A program made the translations under genes and the position numbers. From Eurosta solidaginis (taxonomy: Eukaryota > Arthropoda > Insecta > Diptera > Tephritidae), in NCBI RefSeq assembly GCF_040869045.1, contig NC_090323.1, forward strand, positions 39,612,066-39,676,065: a stretch of 64,000 nucleotides of DNA. The letters run 5' to 3'. The notes under the pieces are model-generated. The model had not been told where the DNA came from, did not search any database, and saw nothing but the letters and a program-made list of their open reading frames with translations. Positions 46,770 through 57,607 of this stretch are shown here, piece after piece; the stretch's first letter is position 1; each line of letters begins with the position of its first letter.

Positions 46770-49575
46770 TTGAGTTGCGGCTTGCTATCACCATCGCTGA
46801 TGCGTTTTACCAATTATCGTTACTGTTTCTGACAATAATGATGTGTGACCACTAACGCGATTTTCGCTCGTCAAATATGTACTTGCGCACAACTGGCAGC
46901 AAATTTTTGGAGAATAAATTAATGTTTAATGAGTCATAAGAGAAATTGAATAATTTTTTATAACAAGTAATTGAAAAAAAATGAACAAAGTCGAATAAAC
47001 CCGTCACATTCGCAGATACTTTTAAATTTGAGTATATGTAAGAGGTGGGTTTTTGCAAAGGCTGAGATACCACTCACTCAACTCAAATTCAAATAAAGGT
47101 TCACAAACCACCTCTCCGATAACAACATATGAGCTATGATCAATTCAACACACAATGCCAGAAGTTCTAGAGATTTCCGAGCCAAGAAAATATTGCTCAA
47201 ACAACGGATAGAGGTGGCTTATGGTATGTGACGGACGAATGATATCGAACATTTCGTCTACTGTGGAGTGTAGACCTAGACTCAGCCGGATGTTGAGTTA
47301 CTCTGCTTATATCACGGGTGGCGTAACTGGAGCTGATACATCATTACGTAATACAATGGCGCATTGGCGCCAGAAGCATCTTTGGCTACACTTCAACTGA
47401 ATGGCGCAAAGACTGCTAAGAGTATATGAAGGAGCGACATCTATGTATTAACAGATAGATTCGGTTTTCGAAAGGAACTGCCAATAAGCTTAAGGTGTGA
47501 GAAAATATATTTATTTAGTTCAGGGTTGCCCCTGAGTGCTTCGTAGAGCAACGGAAAACTATGTATTATTCTTCGGGGTTAGAGCTTCCATACGATCATA
47601 GTAAATTGACTTACTACCCCGAGCGCAGCTGTAAACTAGAGCTGGATTTGCATTTCAATTGTCCCCTCAGTCCAAGATAGCAGCAAATACTTCGTGGAGA
47701 TCGCATTCACTTCAAATTCAGTTTTCCTTTATCGATCCGAGTAGGCAGAATCTACTGACGATATTTCTGCGCACAAAAATTGGAATATCTTTTAAAACAA
47801 AATTTTACTCCATTGTACCCTAGACCAGTTCCTCTTAAAGTATGATATTTTCAGTACCAATTACACTTATTCCCACTTTGATGGAAGGACCAGTTAACGA
47901 AGCGAAGAAGAAATGGGCGAGCTTTGTTGAACAATCGAAACCGTATAAACGGTTAAGTTCCAGATGAAATAATTTTTTTTCGATTCGATTTAATTGATTA
48001 AATTGTTTATTATATGGGAATCGAATCCAAAAAATTTTATTCTTAAAACAATCGAAAACAACGCTACGGGAAACAACTTATTCGCAAAATTCTATGCTAA
48101 GACATTTTACGCTTTTTCCATGTACACACATACCACCACAAAAAGTGTCGCGTTTGTTATCGAAGCTCTGCTAGCGTCGTACATATCGGATCTAGTTCGA
48201 AATATTATCGTTTTCGTCTTCGGTGAGATCTGTAAATGAACAGATCCGACTATCAAAAGGTGTTTCGTAAGGGCTGGTTCAATGTTGAATGCCCAGAGAT
48301 ACCGTCATCATACTTTACAAAAGATCATTTGGCAAATAACTCAACCCAAAGGAGCCTGCAGTTGTGCCGTCTTAATGTGGATGTTGAGCGGAACTCCCAG
48401 GTGAAGGTGACGTGTTCCACAAAGATGTCGCAGGACCAACGGATGGTGTCGCTTATCATGAATCTTCTCATGTTGAGGAGGTTTCTGACCCGTTCATTTT
48501 CGGGGTCGCATCCACCTAGTCCGTCCTGTACGACGAAGTCAGATCTTAAAACACCAGCAGCACCGTAGGAATCCTCTGCTGTTCTTTTTGTTATCTAGTT
48601 CTCGGGACATCTCAGAGTTCAGATCAATCTGTTTTAGATGTTTTGCGGTGTAGCTGTCGAGTCGAGGACTGGTGAGTGCAAGGATTGAGTGCATGTGCTT
48701 TTCTGCGTGCCCGGGATATAAAGCGTCATTCACAAAAACGGATAAATTTGCAAGTTCTGAGAAAGTAGTTGGATATGGGGGTGTTCCTCCACACTCCGAG
48801 GACTTTCTCTATTAAATTCCCCTCCTATTGCTGCTCTACACAACATTACAGCGTCGAGATAATACGCCAGACATCCCCCGATTCTAGAACGTTGAATTCA
48901 AGATCAGTTGATTGGCCACTCTGAATTCAAACCTCCAATGAGGACCATGTTCAACGAAATTTGATCTTGCTGTTTATTAAGGCCGATACCTACCGCAATT
49001 TCAACCAGAAGTTTGCGAGCAGTTATATCTGATGCAAAAACTTGCTTCATTCTGCGCATCTTTTGAGCAGCGCTTTACGCTAATACATTGCGTTGATACT
49101 GCCAAGGAACTGAGCTGAGAGGGAAAGATGTACAGGTGTTCCAAAATGTATAAACCATTTAACCGAGCAACAGGGCGAGCGTATCGTGCTTGTGAAGTGG
49201 AGTATCCAAAGTGCCTGTCCCCTATTCACCGCACTTAGCTAGTCACGAGCAACTGATTCCTTCGACTTTCCAGCGAGGATTACAGGATGCAGACAATTAT
49301 GACGTGATAGCGAATCACAGTTCTCGCTTTGGTAATTCGTTGAAATGCTATGAGCTGATTTTTGGATAATCCAAATCGTCAGATAAAATTGCTTTACCTT
49401 ATGCTCACCATATTAAGGAAGCTTAACCTTTCATTCATTAGAGCAAAATTCAGACCAAATTATTATCATTATTATTTTGCAAACCACATATCATCATAAT
49501 ACGCATGAAGCTCATATAAACGACAACAAAGTCGCAAACATAAGTTAGCAATGCACTCAATTTTACTTCAGATGC
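46770..49575. other. Long stretch without a named gene
   Basis: Mostly unrecognised. Between 48290 and 48570 the minus strand is open in a frame reading SYGAAGVLRSDFVVQDGLGG and CDIFVEHVTFTWEFRSTS, and a neighbouring frame at 48539-48733 reads SPRLDSYTAKHLKQIDLNSE. Both look coding-like but I do not recognise the family; a plus-strand 110-codon open stretch overlaps them. It may be an old retroelement or gene fragment. Confidence 0.3.
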
Positions 49576-49724
49576 ACTCATGTAATATATAAAATTCTTC
49601 TGGCACGGTGTTAGAGGCTTAACTCCTCCGAAACGGCTGAACCGATTGCCATGCAATTTTGTGAGCATATTGGGTAGGTCTGAGAATCGGCCAACGTCTA
49701 CCTTTTTTTCGCTACGTGCCTAGG

Positions 49725-50215
49725 GTCTTGAGATCAAAACGTGGACCCGGGTACCCCTAGAATGTGTTTATACAATATGAATATCAAATGAAAACTGTTG
49801 ATGAGTGCTATAGTGCAGGATAATTTTCATACAACAGGGAGGCTAGGGTCTCGAGATATAGCCCAAAACGTGGGCCCGAATACACCTAGAATGTGTTTTT
49901 ACATTATGGGTATCAAATTGAAGTTGTTGTTGTATGTATGCTTTAGAACAGAGTAAGTTTTACACCGCTGGGTGACTACGGTCTCGAGATATAGGCCAAA
50001 ACATGGACCCGGATACACCTAGAATGTGTTTTTATATTATGGGTATCAAATTGAAGCTGTTGATATGTGCTAAAATACAGGGTAAGTTGTACAACGCTGA
50101 GTGACTAGGGTCTCGAGATATAGGCCAAAACATGGACCCGGATACCCCTAGAATGTGTGTGTATTATGGATATCAAATGAAAGCTGTTGCTGAGAGCTCT
50201 AAAGTTCATTGTGAT
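49725..50215. repeat. ~128-bp tandem array within the Helitron
   Basis: The block TCTCGAGATATAGGCCAAAA followed by TGGACCCGG and CCTAGAATGTGT recurs near 49725, 49853, 49981 and 50110, about four units, each with ATGG.TATCAAA and GCTGTTG. Confidence 0.78.
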
Positions 50216-50398
50216 ATTCGATTTAGTCGCATCAACCTGGCAAAACTGATAAATATGCATGCAAAGCCGAAATAAAGACAAGAATTAATAATACCCACAT
50301 ACCTATTTACATACGTCCTATTCGATTTGCCTGAAATTTCGTATATAAATTTGCCTATATTAGTATTTACGAAGCTTTTTTCCGGGAAGTATACCAGA

Positions 50399-50480
50399 GA
50401 CGGACTGGGACTGGGATTAGGACTAGGACTGGGACTGAGACTGAGAGTCGGAGTGGGACTGGGACTGAGACTCGGAATGG
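50399..50480. repeat. GGGACT microsatellite
   Basis: About a dozen imperfect GGGACT/GGACTG hexamers in a row, giving a spurious Gly-Leu open frame. Confidence 0.85.
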
Positions 50481-50809
50481 GACTGGAACAAAATACATAC
50501 CACCCTCTAGGACTGGCAATAAGAGATGAAGAAGATGGAGAAAAACTTGAGAGAAGATAAAATAGAGAAGGAGACTGAGAAAGAGTTAGAATGAGACGAA
50601 GATGGAGATGAAGCGAAAAAGACGGAGGGAGGAGTGAATAAAAAGATTAGGAAAAAGTGTAGAGGGGTAGGGCAGAGCTAGGCGGAAAAAGCTTATTAAA
50701 ATGTATGCAGATAGGCCAAATTTAGGGCAGAACAACGTCTGCCGGGTCTGCTAGTTTATATATAAAACCTGTGCCTTAGAGTGAGCCAAAAACTTTAGAG
50801 CATTTAAGA

Positions 50810-51402
50810 AGGTTAGGTTAGGTCCAACTGGCCGGTCAATAAAGACCTCACATAGACTGAATGTGTTCATAGTATTACCAGAATTTGTTTGACGACCAAA
50901 CATAGGAACCCAATCAGGTGTCAGGACTTATGTTATAGAATAACTCCGTTCTCTTGGCAAATACTAGAAGTTGTCTAGGGCCTAGCTTAATTGCTGCCTC
51001 GAGACCAAGCAACTCTGCCGCCCCTAATAGCTGAAGCCTTCACATGGCTAGGGCAAGACACGAACACAGTAGTGCTAAAACGTTTCTTCCTGCAGCTCGC
51101 ACTTCCTACATTTGCTGTAACTGACGAGACATAGCGTATAAGCATGTAACGCCAGAAGGTAGTGTCCAGTTAGTATGCCCACCGTGAGCCTTAAATATTC
51201 TCTCTTCAGAGATATGATTCACTTTATGAGTCTAATATCGTAGGACTTTCACATGATCATAGAAATTTTCATGTCACGAGCTTCCGTCCACGCCTTTCCT
51301 GCTTGATCGGTCATATGCAACTCCTGTCTTTTTTGATTTCTCCCTACCGGAATTGGACGTTTACCATCGATTCAGCAAATTCCACACCCTCCTTTGCCAA
51401 CT
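50810..51402 (-). mobile_element. LOA/R1-like non-LTR element, 3' half, split by BEL
   Basis: Begins at the family 3' end (GGTTAGGTTAGGTCCAACTG) and extends to 51402, where minus-strand reading enters the RNase H domain at KLAKEGVEF. That is the direct continuation of the RNase H reading that stops at 59982. The 8.6-kb BEL element separates the halves. The GGTTAGGTTAGG words at the tip are a short tandem tail typical of R1/LOA elements. Confidence 0.82.
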
Positions 51403-51741
51403 TGTATAAAAAATTTGACTCTGCACTTTAGCTATGCAACAAAGGGGCACGGGGTAAATAAATGCACGGGTTGATTTTGAGTTTAAGGATTATAATTTAA
51501 TTTAATTTTTTTCTCTGCACACATCAATTTAAAACAAAAGGAAATATATATATATATATAATATAACGCGGCGGTGGGCGGGCGATCAAAAAGAACGGCG
51601 AACGATGCTAGCGGGTTGGTAGGTTTAAGTTAAACTAAACAATTGAGAGTGAGCGTGCTGGTGGTTGGCAAGCCACAGCTGAGCTGCACTGCCTGAGCTT
51701 GGCCGCACTGGCCGGGTGTTGCCAGACGGAGGGGGCGGACA
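51403..51741 (-). repeat. BEL 3' LTR
   Basis: Starts TGTATAAAAAATTTGAC and ends GGGGGCGGACA on the plus strand, giving TG..CA ends. It matches 59639-59981 with a handful of substitutions and one 4-bp change in an AT dinucleotide run. The 3' zinc-knuckle ORF ends within it. Confidence 0.92.
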
Positions 51742-52208
51742 TAGTCCGAAAACTCGATCATGTCTTCAACATGCTCCCCCCTCCCCCCCGCCCGACGCGT
51801 TGATGGGTTAAGGGCGGCATCAACCCCGTCCAAGGCCGTCCGTGCCTCGGCTACTAATTGTCGTATTTTGTCGTCTTTGTGACGAGCCGATCGGCTTTGT
51901 ACCGCGCTCTGGCGGTTTTCCGTGCGGGCTCGTGGGGTTGCCCTGTCTCTTCGTCGGGTGTTCTTTTCGTGTCGTCCCGCGTTTTTTCTTTGTGGTCGTG
52001 CTCGGTGTAAGAGTGTATGGAGGCCGAGTGAACACTTTCGGCAGCTGGAGGGCGAGTCACATGCCCCGGTGCTGTGCGACACTGCCAGGCAGTTGATACA
52101 GTACCGGTGGTTCCTCGCGCACTCGTAGCGCTCCTCAGGCTTCATCGCGAGGAACGCCCGACACTTCTTTAGCACGTGTCGCTGCCCACATAGACGGCAT
52201 TTATGCAT
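51630..52208 (-). CDS. Zinc-knuckle ORF at the env position of BEL
   Basis: 192 codons, intact. Residues 1-70 hold HKCRLCGQRHVLKKC, then RYCINCLAVSHSTGAC and CRKCSLGLHTLLH: the same Cys/His spacing as the gag nucleocapsid at 56364-56610, so it is a duplicated or captured nucleocapsid module. The remainder is Arg-rich and basic, fitting nucleic-acid binding. The last ~37 codons lie inside the 3' LTR. Base composition is far more GC-rich than the gag and pol beside it. A splice acceptor lies 19 nt upstream of the ATG, so it is probably expressed from a spliced RNA. It has no signal peptide or membrane segment and is not an envelope protein. It could be the gag tail of a second BEL family brought in by recombination. 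Confidence 0.75.
   Translation of the reverse strand: MHKCRLCGQRHVLKKCRAFLAMKPEERYECARNHRYCINCLAVSHSTGACDSPSSCRKCSLGLHTLLHRARPQRKNAGRHEKNTRRRDRATPRARTENRQSAVQSRSARHKDDKIRQLVAEARTALDGVDAALNPSTRRAGGRGEHVEDMIEFSDYVRPLRLATPGQCGQAQAVQLSCGLPTTSTLTLNCLV
51774..51793 (-). other. Purine run near 3' LTR (PPT candidate)
   Basis: The minus strand reads a G/A-only tract here, about 32 bp before the 3' LTR, inside the zinc-knuckle ORF. A primer for plus-strand synthesis should abut the LTR, so either it is displaced or the tract is coincidental. Confidence 0.3.
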
Positions 52209-52221
52209 CTCGGTAGATCTG

Positions 52222-52245
52222 CGGGTCCTGTAAAGACAAGAAAGA
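52222..52245 (-). promoter_or_regulatory. Probable 3' splice site for the 3' ORF
   Basis: Minus strand reads TTTCTTTCTTGTCTTTACAG followed by G: a pyrimidine tract with CAG/G, ending at 52228, 19 nt before the ATG at 52208. It lies between the integrase stop and the 3' ORF. A donor was not fixed; AAAGTGAGTAC at about 58700 in the leader is one candidate. Confidence 0.55.
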
Positions 52246-52367
52246 AAAATACGTATTTTTCAAAAAAAAAAATGGGTTAGAAAAATACGTTGGTGAGGGT
52301 AGCTTAGATATCTTTCCAGATTGCTAGGGGCATGAAGCAGAGGGTACCAGAGGTAGGGTTGGCACTA

Positions 52368-55300
52368 CTAGGCAGTTGGTAGCACGCACAGTTTGGCATT
52401 ATTACGGGTTATTAGTCCATTTTGGGTTTTGAGTTCCACAACTCGAACATGGTTATCCGATCCAGGGTGTAAAGTGATTACCCGTCCCGAACGCCATTCG
52501 TTCGGGGGTAGTGAATCATCCTTTACCACGACTAAATCTCCAACTTGAATATTGCGTTGAGGGCATTTCCATTTGTACCGCTTATGCTCCTTGAGATACT
52601 CGCTCTTCCATCGTGTGCTGAATTGGTGGTGAAGCACTTTCAGTTTCTGCCATTTGTTGACCAAGGTGAGATGCTCTGCAGTTGGCTCCGGTAACGACAA
52701 GAGCGGCGCGCCACGTAGGAAATGCCCTGGGGTTAGGACTAGGGGATCCATTGGATCTTCGGACATAGGGGAGAGCGGTCGGGAGTTAAGGACCGCCTCT
52801 ATGCGTACTAAGAGGGTAGTAAGCTCTTCGAAGGAGAACTTCTGGTTTCCTGCTACTTTCGTAAAGTGTATCTTAAAACTTTTCACGGCCGCTTCCCATA
52901 GACCACCCATGTGGGGAGCGTATGGTGGGATGAATTTCCATGAGAATCCGTGAGTTGCATACTTTTCGGCGACGTCTGTAGCGACTTCCTTGAGGAATGT
53001 GGTGAATTCTCTTTGTAACCCGCGTTGTACGCCGACGAACGTCTTTCCGTTGTCAGAATATATCTGGCCAGTGAATCGGGCAAAGGCTGCGTTGAAGGCA
53101 TTCGTGGTGAGATCAGAGCACACTTCTAAATGAACAGCCTTTGTGGAAAAACAGATGAACACACACACGTAAGCTTTCACATACGAAGATCGGCGAAGGG
53201 AAGAAGTTTTTACCAAAAATGGTCCGGCAAAGTCGACTCCTGTTGTATGGAAGGGTAGGGAATATGTTGACCTCTCGGGTGGCAAGGCTGCCATTATCTG
53301 CGTTTTCATCTGCTTTTTATAGATGGTGCAGGTTTTGCAGTGGAAGACGAGCTTTTTGACCTTTTGCTTCAAACGTGGAATGTAGTACTGTTGCTGTACC
53401 ATTCGGATCATCAGCTGTTTGTCGGCGTGCAGCAGGTTCGAATGGAGGAAGTTCAACAGAAGAGAACAAAATCGAGAGTTTTCGGGTATGATAATTGGAT
53501 GCCGCTCATTAAAGCTATAGGTGGCATATGCTAATCTTCCAGAAACTCGCATGATTCCTGAGTCATCTAGCATGGGGTTTAATGTCAGAAGGGTGTTCTT
53601 TTTGGGTAAGGGTCCTGACGTTTGAAGCAGCTCTATCGTGTCTCCGTAATGATTCCGTTGAGTTTGAATGATGATTTTGATTTTGGCATCATTCACTTCG
53701 GCGTGGGTGAGGTTGAGCGTGGCTGGAACTTCTAGTTTTCTTGCTTTTCGGTTGAACCGCAACATATAGGCCACGACTCTAAGTGCTCGAGAAAATGACA
53801 AAATACGGTCGAGTATGTCTATATTTTCTTCCTGCAAGGTGTGGAATACTTCCACATGTCGTTGTTCGGGGGGAGTTGGGTGGTGAGATATATCCTTTGG
53901 CCATGACGTTGCTGGATTGACAAGCCAATTAGGTCCTTCCCACCATAATGGACATTGGACTAAATCCTGAGGCTTGCAGCCTCGAGTGCCCAAATACGCT
54001 GGGTTATCCTTACTGGAAACGTGCCTCCAAGTGGCGTTGTCGACATTCTTAAGAATTTCAGAGGTTCTGTTGGCGACATACGTTTTCCAGGTATGGGGTG
54101 GTTTTTCTAACCAGGCCAGTACGATGGCAGAATCGCACCAGAGAATGAGTTCGTGTGGGGGTAGATTCAGCTCACTTCGCAGCTGTTTCACTAACTTAGA
54201 GAGTAAAACTGCTCCACAGAGTTCAAACCGTGGAAGACTCACAGTTTGGAGGGGTGCTACTTTGCTTTTAGCAGCTAGCAAATGGGATGAAAAACTATTT
54301 TCATGGGTTTGTACTCGTAAATATATACAGGCACAAAATGCTTTTTCTGAAGCATCTGAGAATCCATGCATCTGGATTAGTTTATCATAGGAATACTGTA
54401 CGCACCTAGGGATTTTAGTGTATCTGATGTGAGGTAAATTTTCATAAATTGAGGTCCATTTTTGGAGAGCTCCGGGCTTCACGTCTTCGTCCCAATCCGT
54501 TCCTTCCATTCAGAGTTGTTGCAGCAACATTTTTGCAAGAATCATTATTGGTGAAAGCCATCCTGGGGGGCACACAGTTTTGCAACTGCTGATAAAATCT
54601 GCCTTTTTGTAGTCGTGTTTTCTGCTGATGGTGGATCATACGTGTAGGGGAAGGTGTCGGTTAGCGCGTTCCACTGAATTCCAAGGGTTTTTGTGGAACT
54701 CGAATCATGGAATTTAAGGAAGTCGACGTCTAGCAAATCAGGGTCGGGAACGGGTTTTAAAATTTCAGGGTGATTTGCCGATATCTTCCTCAAAGGGAAC
54801 CCTGCCGATTTTAAGGCTTCGATAACTTGAGTCATAGCGTTCAAAGTGGACTGCATATTATGACCGCCGGACAAAATATCGTCAACATAAGTTTCATTCA
54901 ATAAAATATTTTTAGCGAGCGGATATTCGTCTTGACAGCCGTGGGCGAGTTGGTGTAGGGTTCGAATCGCCAAATATGGCTCGCAATTTACACCAAAGGT
55001 AACTGTTTTTAGTCGAAAATCTTGTATCGGCAGAGTTGGATGTTTCCGAAAAACGATTCGATGAAAATCTTTATCTTCTTCATGGATGAGTATTTGGCGA
55101 TACATTTTCCCAATATCGCCATTTAAGTATGACGAGCGTTAAGTCATTTTGTAGAATGGGACCTGTATGAAGCACGTCGTTCAACGAGTTGCCAGAATGC
55201 GACATTTTTGATTCGTTGAAGACGACTCGCACTTTTGTGCTTTTGCTGTCGGGTTTTATGACAGCATGATGGGGTAGATAAAATGATAGATATTTACCAT

Positions 55301-56354
55301 CTCTAATTATCTCTTGTTGGGAGGCGGGTTCCATGTGATCCGTGGTTAAATATTCATTAAGGACTTCAAAATATTTGTCTCTTAATTCAGGTTTTCTTTC
55401 GAGGGTTCTTTCGATGCTGATATACTGCTGTTGTGCTGCGGGTCGTGAATGACCGAGTGCCAGATGTGCTGGAAATTCCGATTTGAACGGCAGTTTAACT
55501 CTGTAGCGTCCATCTTCTTCGCGAACTGTGGTTTTCCTGTAGAGTGCTTCGCAGTATTCATCATCTGCAGATCTTTGTTGGGGTTGGTGAACTTCTTCCT
55601 GTTCCCAAAATTGTCTCAAAAGTTGATTGATGGGGTCATCGGTGCATTCCGTGACATGAGTGCTGAAGGTTGATACCTTTTCAGCTACAGGGCCGCTTAA
55701 TATCCATCCGAATATTGTGTTTTGGGCAAGTAATGTTCCACTCACATTTCGTAGGAGCCCTTCGGTGAGGATTTGCGGGGTGATATCGCTGCCGATTACC
55801 ACGTCGATTTTCGATGGTATCGAATACTGTGGATTGGCTAACGGTAAATGGGACAGTTCTTCGAGATCGATGCTTGAAACTCTGACTGTGGGCAAGAACT
55901 TAGTTAGCTTCGGCAAAATTATTGCTTGTGCGTCTATCATTTGGGTTAAGTCTGCTGAACAGAATGTTATCTGGCAGACTTTATTGGCATTTTTCACAAC
56001 CGTTCCACCCATCCCAGATATCTGGTGGATAGACTCTTTTGTGGGTAGACCAAGAACCTTTTGTATACGGGATGATACAAAAGTTTTTTGTGAACCTTGT
56101 TTTATTAGGGCACGAATTTTATGAAATTCGCCAGCAAAGTATACTGATACTATTGCTGTGGGTAGTAGGGTGGTTCCATGATTACTTGAGAAGAGTGAAG
56201 AAACCGGGTTTTTATCTTGAGACTGTTGGGAGGAGCTGGCTCTTGCGGCGGCTTTCGATGTTGAGGCTCGCTCGTCGTCCGTTCTCCTAGGAGTGCCGGC
56301 TTGGGCATTTTGAGCTCTGGGGTTTGGTTGTGATTGTTGGGGTTTGGGCTGCAA
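52368..56354 (-). pseudogene. BEL pol polyprotein (PR-RT-RH-IN), broken
   Basis: Protease (about 56200-55700): RALIKQGSQKTFVSSRI, where the expected catalytic Asp of the D-Q/P-GS motif is Lys. RT begins near 55450 with KVRVVFNESK and continues, after a frameshift near 55105, to YVDDILSGG (about 54885). A further frameshift near 54580 and TGA for Trp near 54510 follow. RNase H and integrase lie in one 713-codon frame (54509-52368): HGFSDASEKAFCACIY, LWCDSAIVLAWL, the HHCC finger HLLHADK..CKTC, then core motifs GVDFAGPF, YSDNGKTFVG and GGLWEAAVKSFK, so D, D and E are present. Between ARFTG and YSDNG several residues usual in BEL integrases are missing. The C-terminal domain after the core is DUF5641-like. 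Confidence 0.9.
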
Positions 56355-56363
56355 ATGCAGTAG

Positions 56364-57607
56364 CTAATGATGACGCTTTTGGCAATAAACGCACGTGAAA
56401 CTACTTTTACATTCATTCTTGGGGTGTGACGTTGATAAACAGTTTTCACAGTAACTATTTTCTCTCACAAATATGATTCGGTCTGATACCGATAAATTCC
56501 TAAACCTGACGCAAGATTTGACTGCGTGGTATTGGTTGCACAATCTACACGAAGCCGTTTTATTGAACTCGGTGTGATAGGCATGGGTTTTATTATTATT
56601 GGGTTGGGTCGAATTTTGATTCACCATTCGTGGTGTAAAACTCGAAAATTGGGGCTTCGCCTTGCCTGGTCTGTAGGTACTTAGTCCTTCTACTACCTCG
56701 TATCTGCTGGTGAGGAATTTATTCATGTCCTCCCGAAGGGGCAGCTCCTTCCGGGAGCTAAGGGATTGTTCCCATAGTGAAAGGCTTTCACTTGGCAGCT
56801 TTGATGAGCACAGATAAACGAGGATCGGGTCCCAGTCCGTTGTCGGGACTCCTTGGGTGTTTAAAGTTGACATCCAATTGTTGATTGTTGTCTGCATCTT
56901 CTGGATTTGTTCTCCGTTTTCTGTGAATATTGTGGGCAGGTTGAACAGCGCCTTTAGTTGATTGTCGACGAGTATCCTTTTATTTTCGTACCTCGATCTA
57001 AGTGCTTCCCAGGCAAGCTCGAAATTATCATCGCTCAGTGGGTATTGTTTTACAATAAGTCCTGCCTGCCCTTTAGTTTTCAGGCGTAGGTGGTATAATT
57101 TTTGAGCGGGTGATAATTGAGGGTGATTTTTATAGACTGCCGTGAACATATCTCTAAAGGATGGCCAGTCTTCGTATCCACCATGAAATACTTCGGTGTC
57201 GCATGGTGGTACTTTTAAATAAAACCGTTTGCGTTTGAATTGTTCATTGGGTGGGCGGGTATTTGTTGTTGGTTGGTGCTAGCAGTATTAAAAAGCTGTA
57301 AGGCTCCTAAAATTTCTGATTTGCATGTTTGGTACGTTTCCATGCATTTAGCAAATTTTTGCTCAACCGAGCCGCTGACATCTGTATAATTATCAGAGAA
57401 ACTTACATCTCGATGGGACTCTAGCATCTTTGCCCATATTTTATCTAGGTCTTCTAATTTGACCTTAAGCATACACTCTGATAAATCGGTAGCTTGGGAG
57501 GGTAACCATCTTGAGCAGTAAACCTCTACTTGGTTACCGTCATATATGAATTTCTGCAGGCATTGGTCTGCAGTGATCAATTTTTGGGGTTCGTTTGTTT
57601 TTGGCAT
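56364..57607 (-). pseudogene. BEL gag (matrix/capsid-like and nucleocapsid), broken
   Basis: Starts at the ATG at 57607 (MPKTNEPQKLITADQC). The first 130 codons end in a stop near 57215; a frameshift around 57225 restores a frame with CDTEVFHGGYEDWPSFRD, a core gag motif of BEL. The second part (261 codons from 57149) carries QLSPAQKLYHLRLKTKGQA and ends with zinc fingers CRLCNQYHAVKSC, SYCENCLSTSHPKNEC and CVYCQKRHH. An in-frame TAG falls at the Thr/Ser position of the usual HH(T/S)LLH, after which reading continues into pol. This could be a mutation or, less likely, a readthrough stop. Confidence 0.88.

Larger units (their letters stand above)
49580..50754 (+). mobile_element. Non-autonomous Helitron
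   Basis: The 3' end reads AACGTCTGCCGGGTCTGCTAG: the CTAG (50751-50754) is the CTRR terminus of Helitrons, followed by T. The left part has AAACGGCTGAACCGATTG and GGTAGGTCTGAGAATCGG, a common head of insect Helitrons. The interior is a ~128-bp tandem array and a GGGACT microsatellite. No Rep/helicase is encoded. Confidence 0.75.

Noticed and set aside
50327..50560. Gly/Leu/Arg-rich 77-codon frame
   Set aside because: It is a translation of the GGGACT microsatellite.
51630..52208. Envelope glycoprotein of the BEL element
   Set aside because: Position suggests env, but there is no signal peptide, no transmembrane segment and no glycoprotein character; the fold-defining residues are zinc knuckles.
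53974..54390. 138-codon plus-strand open frame
   Set aside because: Antisense shadow of the BEL RNase H region.
55660..56124. 154-codon plus-strand open frame
   Set aside because: Antisense shadow of BEL pol; the minus strand has protease and RT motifs.
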